Below, one piece after another: positions 42,869 to 51,462 of a DNA stretch of 64,000 nucleotides. Made by a program: the position numbers and the translations under genes. How positions within the stretch are numbered: position 1 is the stretch's first letter; each line of letters starts with the position of its first letter. The stretch spans positions 1 to 64,000 of the forward strand of contig JBQVNP010000002.1 of the NCBI GenBank assembly GCA_052436255.1, written 5' to 3'. Source of the DNA: Pelomonas sp052436255 (lineage in GTDB: Bacteria > Pseudomonadota > Gammaproteobacteria > Burkholderiales > Burkholderiaceae_C). Under the pieces are notes generated by a model. The model was given only the letters and a program-made list of their open reading frames with translations, did not search any database and had not been told where the DNA came from.

Positions 42869-44113
42869 ATGCGCGTCCTCGTCGTCAGCCAGTATTTCTG
42901 GCCCGAAGCCTTTCGCGTCAACGAAATCGTCTCCGAGCTGCGTGCGCGCGGCCATGAAGTCACCGTGCTGACCGGCCTACCCAACTACCCCGGCGGCCAG
43001 GTCTTCGACGAGTATGCGGCGGAACCGGCAGCGTTTACCCACTACCACGGCGCCGAGGTCATTCGCGTGCCGTTGCGACCTCGCGGCAAGGGCTCGATCC
43101 GGCTGCTGCTGAACTACTGGAGCTTCGTCTTCTGGGGCTGCCTGCTCGGACCGTGGAGGCTGCGCGGGCGAGCGTTCGACGCCATCTTCTGCTTCGAGAC
43201 CTCACCTATCACGTCGGCCCTGCCAGCCGTGCTGCTGCGCCGCATCAAGCAGGCACCACTGCTGCTGTGGGTGCTGGATCTCTGGCCCGACACACTGTCG
43301 GCCGTGGGCATGGTGCGCTCGCCGCGCGCGCTTGGCTGGGTGGGGCGGCTGGTCGCCTTCATCTACAAGCGCTGCGACCTGATCCTGGGTCAGTCGCGCT
43401 CCTTCTTCGCACCGATCGAGCGCTGGTCCCAAGCCCCTGAGAAGACACGCTACTTCCCGCAGTGGGCCGAGGAGGCCTTCGATCGCGACCTGGCTGAAGT
43501 GGCGACCGCCGCCGAGCTGGCTCCGCATCACGGTGCGTTCAAGGTCATGTTTGCCGGCAATATCGGCGATGCGCAGGACTTTCCAGCCATCCTTGCTGCC
43601 GCCCAGAGGATGCGCGACCGCAAGGATGTCAACTGGCTGATCGTCGGTGACGGCCGGGCGGCCGAGTGGGTGCGGGCCGAGATCACGCGGCGCCGGCTGA
43701 GTGAGACCGTCTTCATGCTGGGCCGGCATCCACTTGAGCGCATGCCGGCCTTCTTCAAGGGTGCGGATGCGCTGCTCGTGTCGCTGAAGGCCGAGCCCAT
43801 CTTCGCTATGACCATTCCTGGCAAGGTCTCCGCCTATCTGTCGGCTGGCAAGCCTCTTCTCGCGATGCTAGATGGCGAGGGTGCAACGGTGGTAAATGAA
43901 GCTGGCGCGGGGCTGACCTGCCCGGCCGGCGACAGCGTCGCATTGGCTGACCAGGTGCGCCGGCTGGCCAGCCTGCCCGAGCACGAGCGCCTGGCCATGG
44001 GGGTAAATGCGCAGGCGTACTGCCGCTCACAATTCCACCGCGACACGTTGATCGGCCAGCTCGAACAGTGGATGCAAGCAGCGCACGAGGGCTTTCGCAC
44101 ACGACGGCCATGA
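42869..44113 (+). CDS. wbuB: Glycosyltransferase family 4, WbuB-like (predicted L-FucNAc transferase)
   Basis: This 414-residue GT-B enzyme begins VLVVSQYFWPEAFRVNEIV, typical of WbuB and its relatives. The donor-binding half includes KVMFAGNIGDAQDF and LKAEPIFAMTIPGKVSAYLS. Its place directly after fnlABC suggests that it transfers L-FucNAc from UDP. It overlaps the next glycosyltransferase gene by 4 bp. Confidence 0.82.
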   Translation: MRVLVVSQYFWPEAFRVNEIVSELRARGHEVTVLTGLPNYPGGQVFDEYAAEPAAFTHYHGAEVIRVPLRPRGKGSIRLLLNYWSFVFWGCLLGPWRLRGRAFDAIFCFETSPITSALPAVLLRRIKQAPLLLWVLDLWPDTLSAVGMVRSPRALGWVGRLVAFIYKRCDLILGQSRSFFAPIERWSQAPEKTRYFPQWAEEAFDRDLAEVATAAELAPHHGAFKVMFAGNIGDAQDFPAILAAAQRMRDRKDVNWLIVGDGRAAEWVRAEITRRRLSETVFMLGRHPLERMPAFFKGADALLVSLKAEPIFAMTIPGKVSAYLSAGKPLLAMLDGEGATVVNEAGAGLTCPAGDSVALADQVRRLASLPEHERLAMGVNAQAYCRSQFHRDTLIGQLEQWMQAAHEGFRTRRP

Positions 44114-45261
44114 CGAGGCTGCGAGTGCTCGTGCTCAACCCTTACTTCCTGCCGAGTAGCAAGGGAGGCGGCTCGGTGACGGCGGTGGTGAGTCTCGTGG
44201 CGCACCTGAAGAACGACTTCGAATTCGTGGTTGCCGCCAGCGCGCACGACCTGCACACCGCCGAGCCTTTTGCTGATACAGCCCGCCTGGATGCGCAGCA
44301 AAAGATCGGTATCAAGCTGCACCATCTGCCGCGCGGCCTTGCGGCGTTCAGGCACATGGACGAGCTACTGCGCCAGCCCTGGGACCTGATCTACCTGAAC
44401 AGCATCCTTTCACCAGTATTCACGGCCCTGCCCCTGCTGCTGCGAAGGCTGAGACTACCCGATCTGCCTGTGCTGCTGGCACCTCGGGGTGAGCTCATGC
44501 GCGGCGCCTTGATGCAGCGTCGAACGAAGAAGCTGATCTACCTGCGGCTAATGCGCGGCCTGGGATTGTTCAGGAGGCTGCAGTTCCATGCCACCAGCGA
44601 AACAGAGCAACAGGCAGTGCGTGACTTCGGCTTCAGTCCTGTCCACCTTGTCGCTGACCTGCCGCCAAGGCTACGGGCATTGCCGCAACCCCACTGCCCT
44701 GCATCATCTGCGCCCTTGAAGATCGTCTTCCTCTCGCGCATCGAAGCCAAGAAGAACCTGCTGTTCGCGCTCGAGACCCTAGCCCAGGTCAAGGTACCCG
44801 TGGCCCTGGACATCGTGGGGCCTGTCGGCGATGCCGACTATTGGGCTGCCTGTCGCGACGCGATGGCGCGCTTGCCTGCCTGGGTACAGGCTCACTATCT
44901 CGGGCCGATCGACCCCGGGCAGGTTGTCGGGACCTTGGCGAAGTATGAGTTGTTTTTCCTCCCGACCCAGGCAGAGAACAACGGCTACGTGATTCATGAA
45001 GCGCTCCTGGCAGGCTGCTCGCTGCTTATCAGCGATCAGACACCGTGGCGGCAGCTTGCCGCTGCAGGCGTTGGCGTTGATCTGCCACTGCAGGTCCCGC
45101 AATTCGTACAAGCGGTGGATGCGTTCGCCGCCCTCCCCGCTGGCGACCGCCTTGCGCAGCGCCAACGCGCGCAGGCTTTCGGCGCAGCTCGGCTCGATGC
45201 TGAAGCTGACATCGCCGCGATGGGAGCTCTGCTAGCGCAGGCCGCGTCAGCGCATCGTTAG
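44110..45261 (+). CDS. Glycosyltransferase family 4
   Basis: This 383-residue GT-B glycosyltransferase starts with VLVLNPYFLPSSKGGGSVTAV, where the Gly-rich acceptor loop is visible. LKIVFLSRIEAKKNLLFALE and TQAENNGYVIHEALLAGC are the donor-site and EX7E motifs. It ends the long plus-strand operon and overlaps the stop of the convergent acyltransferase gene by 4 bp. No terminator is visible between them. The substrate is unknown. Confidence 0.82.
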   Translation: MTRLRVLVLNPYFLPSSKGGGSVTAVVSLVAHLKNDFEFVVAASAHDLHTAEPFADTARLDAQQKIGIKLHHLPRGLAAFRHMDELLRQPWDLIYLNSILSPVFTALPLLLRRLRLPDLPVLLAPRGELMRGALMQRRTKKLIYLRLMRGLGLFRRLQFHATSETEQQAVRDFGFSPVHLVADLPPRLRALPQPHCPASSAPLKIVFLSRIEAKKNLLFALETLAQVKVPVALDIVGPVGDADYWAACRDAMARLPAWVQAHYLGPIDPGQVVGTLAKYELFFLPTQAENNGYVIHEALLAGCSLLISDQTPWRQLAAAGVGVDLPLQVPQFVQAVDAFAALPAGDRLAQRQRAQAFGAARLDAEADIAAMGALLAQAASAHR

Positions 45262-46196
45262 TGCCGGTCTTTGTTCAGCCTGCCCAGCAAGGGCTTTTCG
45301 ATCAAGCGGTGCAGCGCGACGCCGGCCAGCACAGCTCCTGACAGCATCACGGGATAAAGCAACCAACCCCAGGTTTGGCCGCGAAGGCCAAGCCACATGG
45401 CGGCCTTGCATGCAGCGCTGATGACGGGGTAGTGCACCAAGTAGATGCAGTAGGACGAGTCGCCCAGCAGCTGCAGTGCCGGATGGCGACCGAACACGTG
45501 GCCGGCACGCTCCGCGCTGACAAGGCCAAGCACCAGCACGGCGGAGCCAAGCCCAAGCCAGAGCGTGGGCTTGTGCCCCATGGCGACGTCGTAGACACAG
45601 GCGCTGATGAATATCGCCGCACCGAGCAGGGCCACTGTCCGCCCGGGCAGGGTTGGTCGCCACTGATCCACGAGGGCGCTCAACGCACCGGCCAAAAAGA
45701 GCGCCAGATAGACGGTGCCGTAGGGCCAGCAGAGCAGCACGGCGGCGAGAGCGGCCAAGCCCAGGATCGGATGAAGAATCAGCGCACCGAACAGCCCATA
45801 GAAGACCACCTCCCACTGCAGCGACCAAGCCACCGAAACGACTGGCGCCGAATTAGCCGGTATCAGTAACAGCGCCCACACCAGGTCACCGGGAGACAGG
45901 TCGACGATGCGATAGGCCCCGGCGTACGCCACAAGGAAGACTATCCAGTAGATGGGGTAGACCCTGGCGAAGCGCTTCCAGATAAATCGCCCGAACTGCC
46001 TAGGCTGGTGGATGTCGCCGCGATGCGCCAAGCTGATGATGAACCCGCTCAGCACGAAGAAGAAGTCGACGCCGGCATGCCCGAACGGCACCAGGAACAA
46101 GTCCACGCCGAAGTAGTGCTTGATGGCCAGGCCGAGGTGAAAGCAAAGCACCATCAGTGCCGCAACGGCCCGGCCAGCCTGTAGGGACCGCAGCAT
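45258..46196 (-). CDS. Acyltransferase family 3 membrane protein (predicted polysaccharide O-acyltransferase)
   Basis: This 312-residue protein has about 9-10 membrane helices. It has the family's N-terminal LRSLQAGRAVAALMVLCFHLG (conserved Arg and His) and GVDFFFVLSGFIIS. Such enzymes acetylate sugars of O-antigens, capsules or exopolysaccharides. It is last in a minus-strand operon with the RmlD-like, GT2 and flippase genes. This suggests a decoration of the same or a second glycan. Confidence 0.85.
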   Translation of the reverse strand: MLRSLQAGRAVAALMVLCFHLGLAIKHYFGVDLFLVPFGHAGVDFFFVLSGFIISLAHRGDIHQPRQFGRFIWKRFARVYPIYWIVFLVAYAGAYRIVDLSPGDLVWALLLIPANSAPVVSVAWSLQWEVVFYGLFGALILHPILGLAALAAVLLCWPYGTVYLALFLAGALSALVDQWRPTLPGRTVALLGAAIFISACVYDVAMGHKPTLWLGLGSAVLVLGLVSAERAGHVFGRHPALQLLGDSSYCIYLVHYPVISAACKAAMWLGLRGQTWGWLLYPVMLSGAVLAGVALHRLIEKPLLGRLNKDRH

Positions 46197-46203
46197 CAGC
46201 CCG

Positions 46204-47076
46204 TCAACCGAACCCGTGCATTCTTGTCACCATCTCGTCCCAGTCGGGTGAGCAGTAGCCTGTGGCAGTCTTGAAACGACCCGCGTTCAAGGACCGGTCC
46301 AGAACCGGAATAGGCTCGGCGTTGATCACGTTGCGGCGCTCGTACACGCGAGCCACCATCTGCAGTAGGTCGTATTTACTGATGGCGGGTCCGGCCACAT
46401 GGTAGATGCCGCGCAACCCGGGGTTGGGCAGCACAAACTCCTGAATGACGCGAGCCAGCTCGACCGTTGGTAGCGCCGAGAAGATGGCGTTGCTGAACCC
46501 TGACACCGGGCCGGATTGAGCAAGGAACCACCCCAGGAGGGCATGTGAGGTATGAAGCTCATGGCCGATGATGGATGTCCGAAGCGTGACCGCGTTGTCG
46601 TAGTCCACCTCGCCCATGAGCTTGCTGCGGCCGTAAAGGTCGGCAGCGTCAGGGGTGTCTGACTCGGCGTAGTTGCCGGCCGCGCCGGAAAACACGCAGT
46701 CCGTGCTGATATGGATCAGCCGTGCGCCGTGGTTCTGCGCAAGGCGGGTCAGGCGATGGGGGAGCAACGCATTGATCGGTATGGTCAGGGCGGGCGCATC
46801 TGCCCCGGCCAGCTGCTTGACAATACCGATGCAATTGATGATCGCGTCCGGACGTACGTCGGCCAACAGACGCCGCATCGCGGTCAGGTCGCCCGCATCC
46901 GCGCAAGGAATGAATGACGCGGACGGCGCGCGCGCCCTCAGGCCCTCAACCGTTTCGACGCGACGTACTGCGCCGATAACCGCATAGGACGGGTCTTGCG
47001 AGAACCAGCGCAGCACGGCGTTGCCCAGCATGCCATTGGCGCCAAGAACCAGGAGTCGTTTGGGGGAATGCGTCAT
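46204..47076 (-). CDS. RmlD-like NDP-sugar reductase
   Basis: This 290-residue extended short-chain dehydrogenase resembles dTDP-4-dehydrorhamnose reductase: GANGMLGNAV at the N-terminus, HISTDCVFSGAAGNY and LYGRSKLMGE with the Tyr/Lys pair. No rmlA, rmlB or rmlC is in the window. A role on the UDP-linked 4-keto product of FnlA, as WbvR/QnlA do for L-RhaNAc/L-QuiNAc, is therefore a reasonable alternative to dTDP-rhamnose. ATG 47076 is used, with a GTG two codons earlier. It is separated by 7 bases from the acyltransferase gene. Confidence 0.75.
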   Translation of the reverse strand: MTHSPKRLLVLGANGMLGNAVLRWFSQDPSYAVIGAVRRVETVEGLRARAPSASFIPCADAGDLTAMRRLLADVRPDAIINCIGIVKQLAGADAPALTIPINALLPHRLTRLAQNHGARLIHISTDCVFSGAAGNYAESDTPDAADLYGRSKLMGEVDYDNAVTLRTSIIGHELHTSHALLGWFLAQSGPVSGFSNAIFSALPTVELARVIQEFVLPNPGLRGIYHVAGPAISKYDLLQMVARVYERRNVINAEPIPVLDRSLNAGRFKTATGYCSPDWDEMVTRMHGFG

Positions 47077-47089
47077 GAGCACGATGCCT

Positions 47090-48295
47090 TCAAACCACCA
47101 GACAGCGCACAGCGGTCTCCCAGTCGAGCTTCATCTCGACCAGGCGAGCAGCGAGGCGGGGTGGCGCCTCGGCCACAGTAGCCAGACCATCGACAAACGG
47201 GCGACCGCCGGCGGCCGTCGGGCGCATTGCCCGAGCCAGGATGTAGCGAATACGCGCGCGTCTAAGCATTCTTCGCTCGCGAGCGACCGCTGCCTGCAAT
47301 CCAAGCAGTGGCGTGCCCAGAATTTCCGAAGCCTCTGAAGTCGCCTGCGCAATCTCTGATCCGTACTCAGGGTGACGCAAGCTGCAGGTCGCGAGCAGGC
47401 GTACGAAATTGAACTCGATCAGCGTCGAAGGTGCCAGGTGCTTCAGGGTTTCGAGGGCGGCATGGGCCCAGACCGTTTCCACCGAAAAGAACTTGGGCAC
47501 ACCGGGACTCCAGCCAGCGGCGACAAAGCTGCTGGTCTGAGATTCGGCGCTGAGTTTGCCCTTGTGGGTATTCATCGCGCTGCGCCCGGAATTGCTGCCG
47601 CCGGAAGCGCCCGGAATTGACAAGGGGAAGTCGACAACGAGAAATGTCTCGGAACAGACCGCGAGCCCCACGGCGCCGGAAACGTCGGGGCTGGAACCAT
47701 GGAAGTACTGCCCCGAACGATCGCGAACTCGCTCCATCAGGGTGCGGCGAACGACGCCGTGATATATCTTCGGCAGACCGTCCGTGCCTTGCGCGGCTTC
47801 CCGCAAAGCCAGGGCCAGCGAATCGGAAGCACGGCTGACCTTGCCGCCGCCCATCTGCTTGGCGAAATACAGCCGAGAGGCGTGCCGAGCGCCAAAATGC
47901 CGGGAGCGAAAGTCCGGCCAGACATAGTTAGCCACCACGTTTGGTGCGATGAGGTCGACCCGCTTTTGATGCGCCCACTGCGCCGCTTCAAGCAGCCCGC
48001 CGGCAATGGTGTCGTCGTCTCCGATCAGGCAGAGGAACTCGCCCTTACTGGCCCCGATGGCGGCATTGTGGTTGCCGGTCATGTCCAGCTTCTGCTCAGG
48101 CCTGAAATATTTCAGGCGCGGGTCGCGGCCCAGCGGATTTTGGGCGACCCAGCGCATCAGCTCGCCATCGGTACTCGTGTCGCTGACCACCAATTCGAGC
48201 CTCCGGTCCCCCTGGGTGAGCACCGACTCGATCGCGTGCATCGCGTAACGAGCACGATTGTGCGTGGGCATCACAACAGACAAGAGCGGCGGCAT
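47090..48295 (-). CDS. Glycosyltransferase family 2
   Basis: This 401-residue GT-A-fold enzyme begins LLSVVMPTHNRARYAMHAIESVL, and LIGDDDTIAGG has the metal-binding DxD motif. The C-terminal half is helical with Arg-rich stretches and no clear membrane helix. It is the only family 2 transferase here and sits between the second flippase gene (7 bases upstream) and the RmlD-like gene. It probably extends or branches the glycan handled by that operon. Confidence 0.82.
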   Translation of the reverse strand: MPPLLSVVMPTHNRARYAMHAIESVLTQGDRRLELVVSDTSTDGELMRWVAQNPLGRDPRLKYFRPEQKLDMTGNHNAAIGASKGEFLCLIGDDDTIAGGLLEAAQWAHQKRVDLIAPNVVANYVWPDFRSRHFGARHASRLYFAKQMGGGKVSRASDSLALALREAAQGTDGLPKIYHGVVRRTLMERVRDRSGQYFHGSSPDVSGAVGLAVCSETFLVVDFPLSIPGASGGSNSGRSAMNTHKGKLSAESQTSSFVAAGWSPGVPKFFSVETVWAHAALETLKHLAPSTLIEFNFVRLLATCSLRHPEYGSEIAQATSEASEILGTPLLGLQAAVARERRMLRRARIRYILARAMRPTAAGGRPFVDGLATVAEAPPRLAARLVEMKLDWETAVRCLVV

Positions 48296-48302
48296 GAGGT
48301 TG

Positions 48303-49760
48303 TCAGAGCGGATCTAGGCGCGTCATTGTCTTTGATCGCTGCAGCAGGGCCTGCACGGCGCCGATCACGCAAATCGCGCTGACCAGCAACCAGGCGGATA
48401 TCCGCAGCGTTGTGGTGGGGAGCAGCAGCCCTACGAAACCGAAGGGGGCCAGCATCAACAGCCTGATCGCCTTCCTGTCGAAAAGCCGACCGCCTCCCTC
48501 TAATGGCAGGCGCTGCGCCGCCACGACCAGCAATACGGCATCAAGCACCACACGCGCCAGCCAAACACAGGCGGCCGCCTCGATGCCCATTTGGGACGCG
48601 GCCCAGGCAAGTGCCACGATGAAGATTGGCAATTCGAGGAGATGCAGCTTTGCCGTCGTCGCGGCCCGCCCGGCGCTTTGCAAGGCGGTGTAGGGCAGCT
48701 GCGCCAGACCGGTCACGAACATGCCGAGCGAGAAGATCAGGAGACAACCTTGGGCCTCGGCCGCGAACCCGGCATCAAGCCAGAGCGACAGCAGTGGCCC
48801 GGCAAAGGTCGCCAGACCCAGGGTGATGGGCAGCAGGACCACACTTAACCCAAGCAAAGCCTGCCTGCAAAGGCGCGCAGCGTCCTGCTCCCGCTGCGCA
48901 ATCTGCGCCGCCAGCGCCGGGAACAGCACTGCCGTCAGGGCGCCTGGCAGGATCCAGAGCTTCATCACCAGCTCCTGCGGCGTGGCGTAGTAGGCCAGTG
49001 TCGCCACCGGCACGAACAGGCCGACGATGAAGCGGTCCGCATAGCCCATCAGGGGCCCTAGCAGGTTGCTGACCAGCAGCCACTGGCTAGAGCGCAGCAG
49101 CGAACCGAGCAGGTCGCGCCGCCAACTGATTCGACCACGCAATTGCGGCAGCGCGTACCAAGTGGCCACGCCGTGGGCCAGGGCGCCGAGCAGCCTGCCG
49201 ATGGTGAGCACTGCGGCGATCGCTGTCAGATCGGCCCCGTACAGATGAAGGACGATGACAGGCGCGACAAAGGTCCAGATACCCATGGGCACTCGAATGC
49301 CATTGACGAGCCCGAATGCGCCGCAGGCCTCCAGCATGCCGCGCAGGCCGGCCGTGCCTATCACCATTGGCAGGGCCAGGGCCAACCATTGCAGGCTGAC
49401 CAGCGCCTCGCGGACATCGGGCAAATCGCGCAAGCCCCCAACGAGCCAGGGCGCCAGCAGGTAGAGCGCCAATCCGGCCGCCAGCCCGACGCCGCCCAAC
49501 AGGATCAGCGCGGTGCCACACAGCGGCCCCACCAGCGCGTCCTCACCCTTCTCCAGCACGACGGCCAGGCGCAGCGTCAGCGCACGCGCCAGACCCAGAT
49601 CGAACAAGCCGAAATAGCTCACCAGCGCCCAGATCAGCGTCAGCAATCCGAAACGCGCCGTGCCCAGCCCCGCGAGCAGGACCGGAATCGCAAACAGGGC
49701 CACCAGCAGCGGGGCGCCAAGACCGATCAGGTTTAGAAGGGAATGGCGAACGATTCTCAA
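48303..49760 (-). CDS. Second oligosaccharide flippase (polysaccharide transporter family)
   Basis: This 485-residue membrane protein has about 12-14 helices. The N-terminus (VRHSLLNLIGLGAPLLVALFAIPVLLAGLG) is typical of a flippase subgroup distinct from the one at 32038-33294. The start codon is TTG 49760: a GAGG lies about 8 bases upstream and no in-frame ATG occurs before the preceding stop. It heads the minus-strand operon that ends with the acyltransferase gene. No second wzy gene accompanies it. Confidence 0.83.
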   Translation of the reverse strand: MRIVRHSLLNLIGLGAPLLVALFAIPVLLAGLGTARFGLLTLIWALVSYFGLFDLGLARALTLRLAVVLEKGEDALVGPLCGTALILLGGVGLAAGLALYLLAPWLVGGLRDLPDVREALVSLQWLALALPMVIGTAGLRGMLEACGAFGLVNGIRVPMGIWTFVAPVIVLHLYGADLTAIAAVLTIGRLLGALAHGVATWYALPQLRGRISWRRDLLGSLLRSSQWLLVSNLLGPLMGYADRFIVGLFVPVATLAYYATPQELVMKLWILPGALTAVLFPALAAQIAQREQDAARLCRQALLGLSVVLLPITLGLATFAGPLLSLWLDAGFAAEAQGCLLIFSLGMFVTGLAQLPYTALQSAGRAATTAKLHLLELPIFIVALAWAASQMGIEAAACVWLARVVLDAVLLVVAAQRLPLEGGGRLFDRKAIRLLMLAPFGFVGLLLPTTTLRISAWLLVSAICVIGAVQALLQRSKTMTRLDPL

Positions 49761-49876
49761 GGGCGGCCTCAGGGCGCACGATTGTAGGTGGCGGGTCGCC
49801 AGCTACCCGCTCCGCGGGCGTCGCCTGATAACATGAAGATCCTGCTCAAGGCCCGGGCAACTTTCTCGATACAGCC
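49761..49876. promoter_or_regulatory. Divergent intergenic region
   Basis: These 116 bases separate the TTG of the second flippase gene from the ATG of the small membrane protein gene. They must carry promoters for both operons unless read-through occurs. I see no convincing -35/-10 pair, only AT-richer spots such as GATAACAT near 49827. Confidence 0.3.
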
Positions 49877-50080
49877 ATGTTTTTCTGCCGCCAAGTGCTC
49901 CTGGTTCTGCTGCTGCTGCTGGCAGGCACCGCACCGGCCTATGCCTATATCGACGGGGGCTCGGCCCACCTCATCATCCAGGGTTTGATTGCGGCGGCTG
50001 TCGGGCTCGTCTACTACATCCGCAACCCTCGCGAGATCTGGCGCGCCCTGAAGCGGCGTTGGAACCGGGACCGCTCCTGA
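49877..50080 (+). CDS. Small membrane protein with YIDGG motif
   Basis: The protein has 67 residues: a signal-like helix (QVLLVLLLLLAGTAPAYA), then YIDGGSAHLIIQGLIAAAVGLVYYIRN as a second hydrophobic segment, and a basic tail. I recall similar tiny proteins with a YIDPG-type motif next to a methyltransferase and a sulfatase-fold enzyme in other proteobacteria. Its stop overlaps the start of the methyltransferase gene (TGATG), indicating coupling. Function is unknown. A membrane adaptor for the sulfatase-fold enzyme is one possibility. Confidence 0.7.
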   Translation: MFFCRQVLLVLLLLLAGTAPAYAYIDGGSAHLIIQGLIAAAVGLVYYIRNPREIWRALKRRWNRDRS

Positions 50081-51462
50081 TGCGGGTCAGCTTCCGGGAT
50101 CCCGACGGCAATGTCGAGGATGACGGGCAGCAGGTCTGGCGAAGGGTTCAAGCGCACGCCGCCGCGACGACCGCCGAACTGCTGGACAGCCCACTGTACG
50201 CCGACCTCGTCCGGGATGGCTTGCTGATCGGGGTTGAAGAACAGCATCCTCAAGCAGATGGCAGCTTGCTGCTTCGGCATCGCCGCGTCGAGATGCCCAC
50301 CTATGCGTTCGAGTGGACACCGGCCATGCTGGCGGATGCCGCGCGCCTGACGCTGGAAATCCAGCGGCGCGCCTGGGCTGCGGGTTGGAACCTCAAGGAC
50401 GCGGCCACCAGCAATGTGCTGTTCGAAGGCTGCAAGCCCGTCTTCTGCGACCTGCTGTCGCTGCAGCGCCGCCAACCGGCCGACCCACCGGGCTGGCTGG
50501 CCTACGGCCAGTTCGTGCGTCATTTCGTGCTGCCGCTGCTCGCCGTGGCCGAACTGGGTCGCACGCCGCGAGACATCTTTCTGGCCCACCGCGACGGCCT
50601 GCGCGCCGTCGAGATCGCTCCCTTCATCCCTTGGCACGCCCATTTGGGACTGGCGATGTGGCTACACGTGCGACTGCCCGCCCGATTGGAGCGCCGCCGC
50701 ATTCGTAGCGACCAAAAGGCCGCTGGCGCGAGCAAGGCGGGCGGTGCTGACGGCACCCCCTGGCTGCTGGGCAATCTGGGCCGCTTCATCGACCGCCTCG
50801 AGTCACACGGCAGAAGCTTGAGCACCTGGAGCGAATACACCGGCAACCGCGATCACTATCAGGCCGTTGAGCTGACCGCCAAGCGCAAGGCAGTCGAGGC
50901 CTTGCTAAGCGAAGGCCGTTGTGGACGCGTGCTCGACATCGGCGCCAACAGCGGCGAGTTCTCGCTGATCGCGGCACGCGCGGGCAGCCAAGTGCTGGCC
51001 TTGGACGATGACGTCAACGCCCTGCATGATCTGCACATCCAGGCCCGGCGCCTGAACGTGCCTGTCCAGTGCCTGCATGCCAACTTCGCGCAACCCACGC
51101 CCGCCACGGGCTGGCGCCTGGCGGAGACGCTGGGCTTGCCACAGCGTTTCGCTGGAAGGTTCGATCTGGTGCTGGCGCTGGCCGTGATCCACCACCTGAC
51201 CGTGACCGAGCGACTACCCACGACGCAGCTTTTTGAAGTCCTTGCCGACTGCTGCCGTGACACCCTGCTGCTGGAGTTTGTGCCGCGAGACGATCCACGC
51301 TTCATCGAGCTCGCAGGGCCGAACATGGACCTCTACCAGCATTGGGATGTCGCCTTCGTGCTGAGCTGTGCCGAACCTTGGTTCGAATTGCACGACCAGC
51401 AGCAGATCTCGGAACATCGCAAGCTGCTGCGCCTGCGCCGCCGCAGCGCGCACGCCCCATGA
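50080..51462 (+). CDS. Class I SAM-dependent methyltransferase with kinase-like N-terminal region
   Basis: The protein has 460 residues. The C-terminal half is a class I methyltransferase: RVLDIGANSGEFSLIAARAG is motif I (about residues 287-306), with LALAVIHHLT further on. The N-terminal half contains LKDAATSNVLFEGCKPVFCD. Here Asp107, Asn112 and Asp124 are spaced like the HxDxxxxN and D(F)G residues of aminoglycoside-kinase-like folds. This fits a (pseudo)kinase fused to a methyltransferase, a pattern I associate with NoeA-like proteins. It overlaps the next gene by 4 bp. The target is unknown, probably a glycan. Confidence 0.7.
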   Translation: MRVSFRDPDGNVEDDGQQVWRRVQAHAAATTAELLDSPLYADLVRDGLLIGVEEQHPQADGSLLLRHRRVEMPTYAFEWTPAMLADAARLTLEIQRRAWAAGWNLKDAATSNVLFEGCKPVFCDLLSLQRRQPADPPGWLAYGQFVRHFVLPLLAVAELGRTPRDIFLAHRDGLRAVEIAPFIPWHAHLGLAMWLHVRLPARLERRRIRSDQKAAGASKAGGADGTPWLLGNLGRFIDRLESHGRSLSTWSEYTGNRDHYQAVELTAKRKAVEALLSEGRCGRVLDIGANSGEFSLIAARAGSQVLALDDDVNALHDLHIQARRLNVPVQCLHANFAQPTPATGWRLAETLGLPQRFAGRFDLVLALAVIHHLTVTERLPTTQLFEVLADCCRDTLLLEFVPRDDPRFIELAGPNMDLYQHWDVAFVLSCAEPWFELHDQQQISEHRKLLRLRRRSAHAP

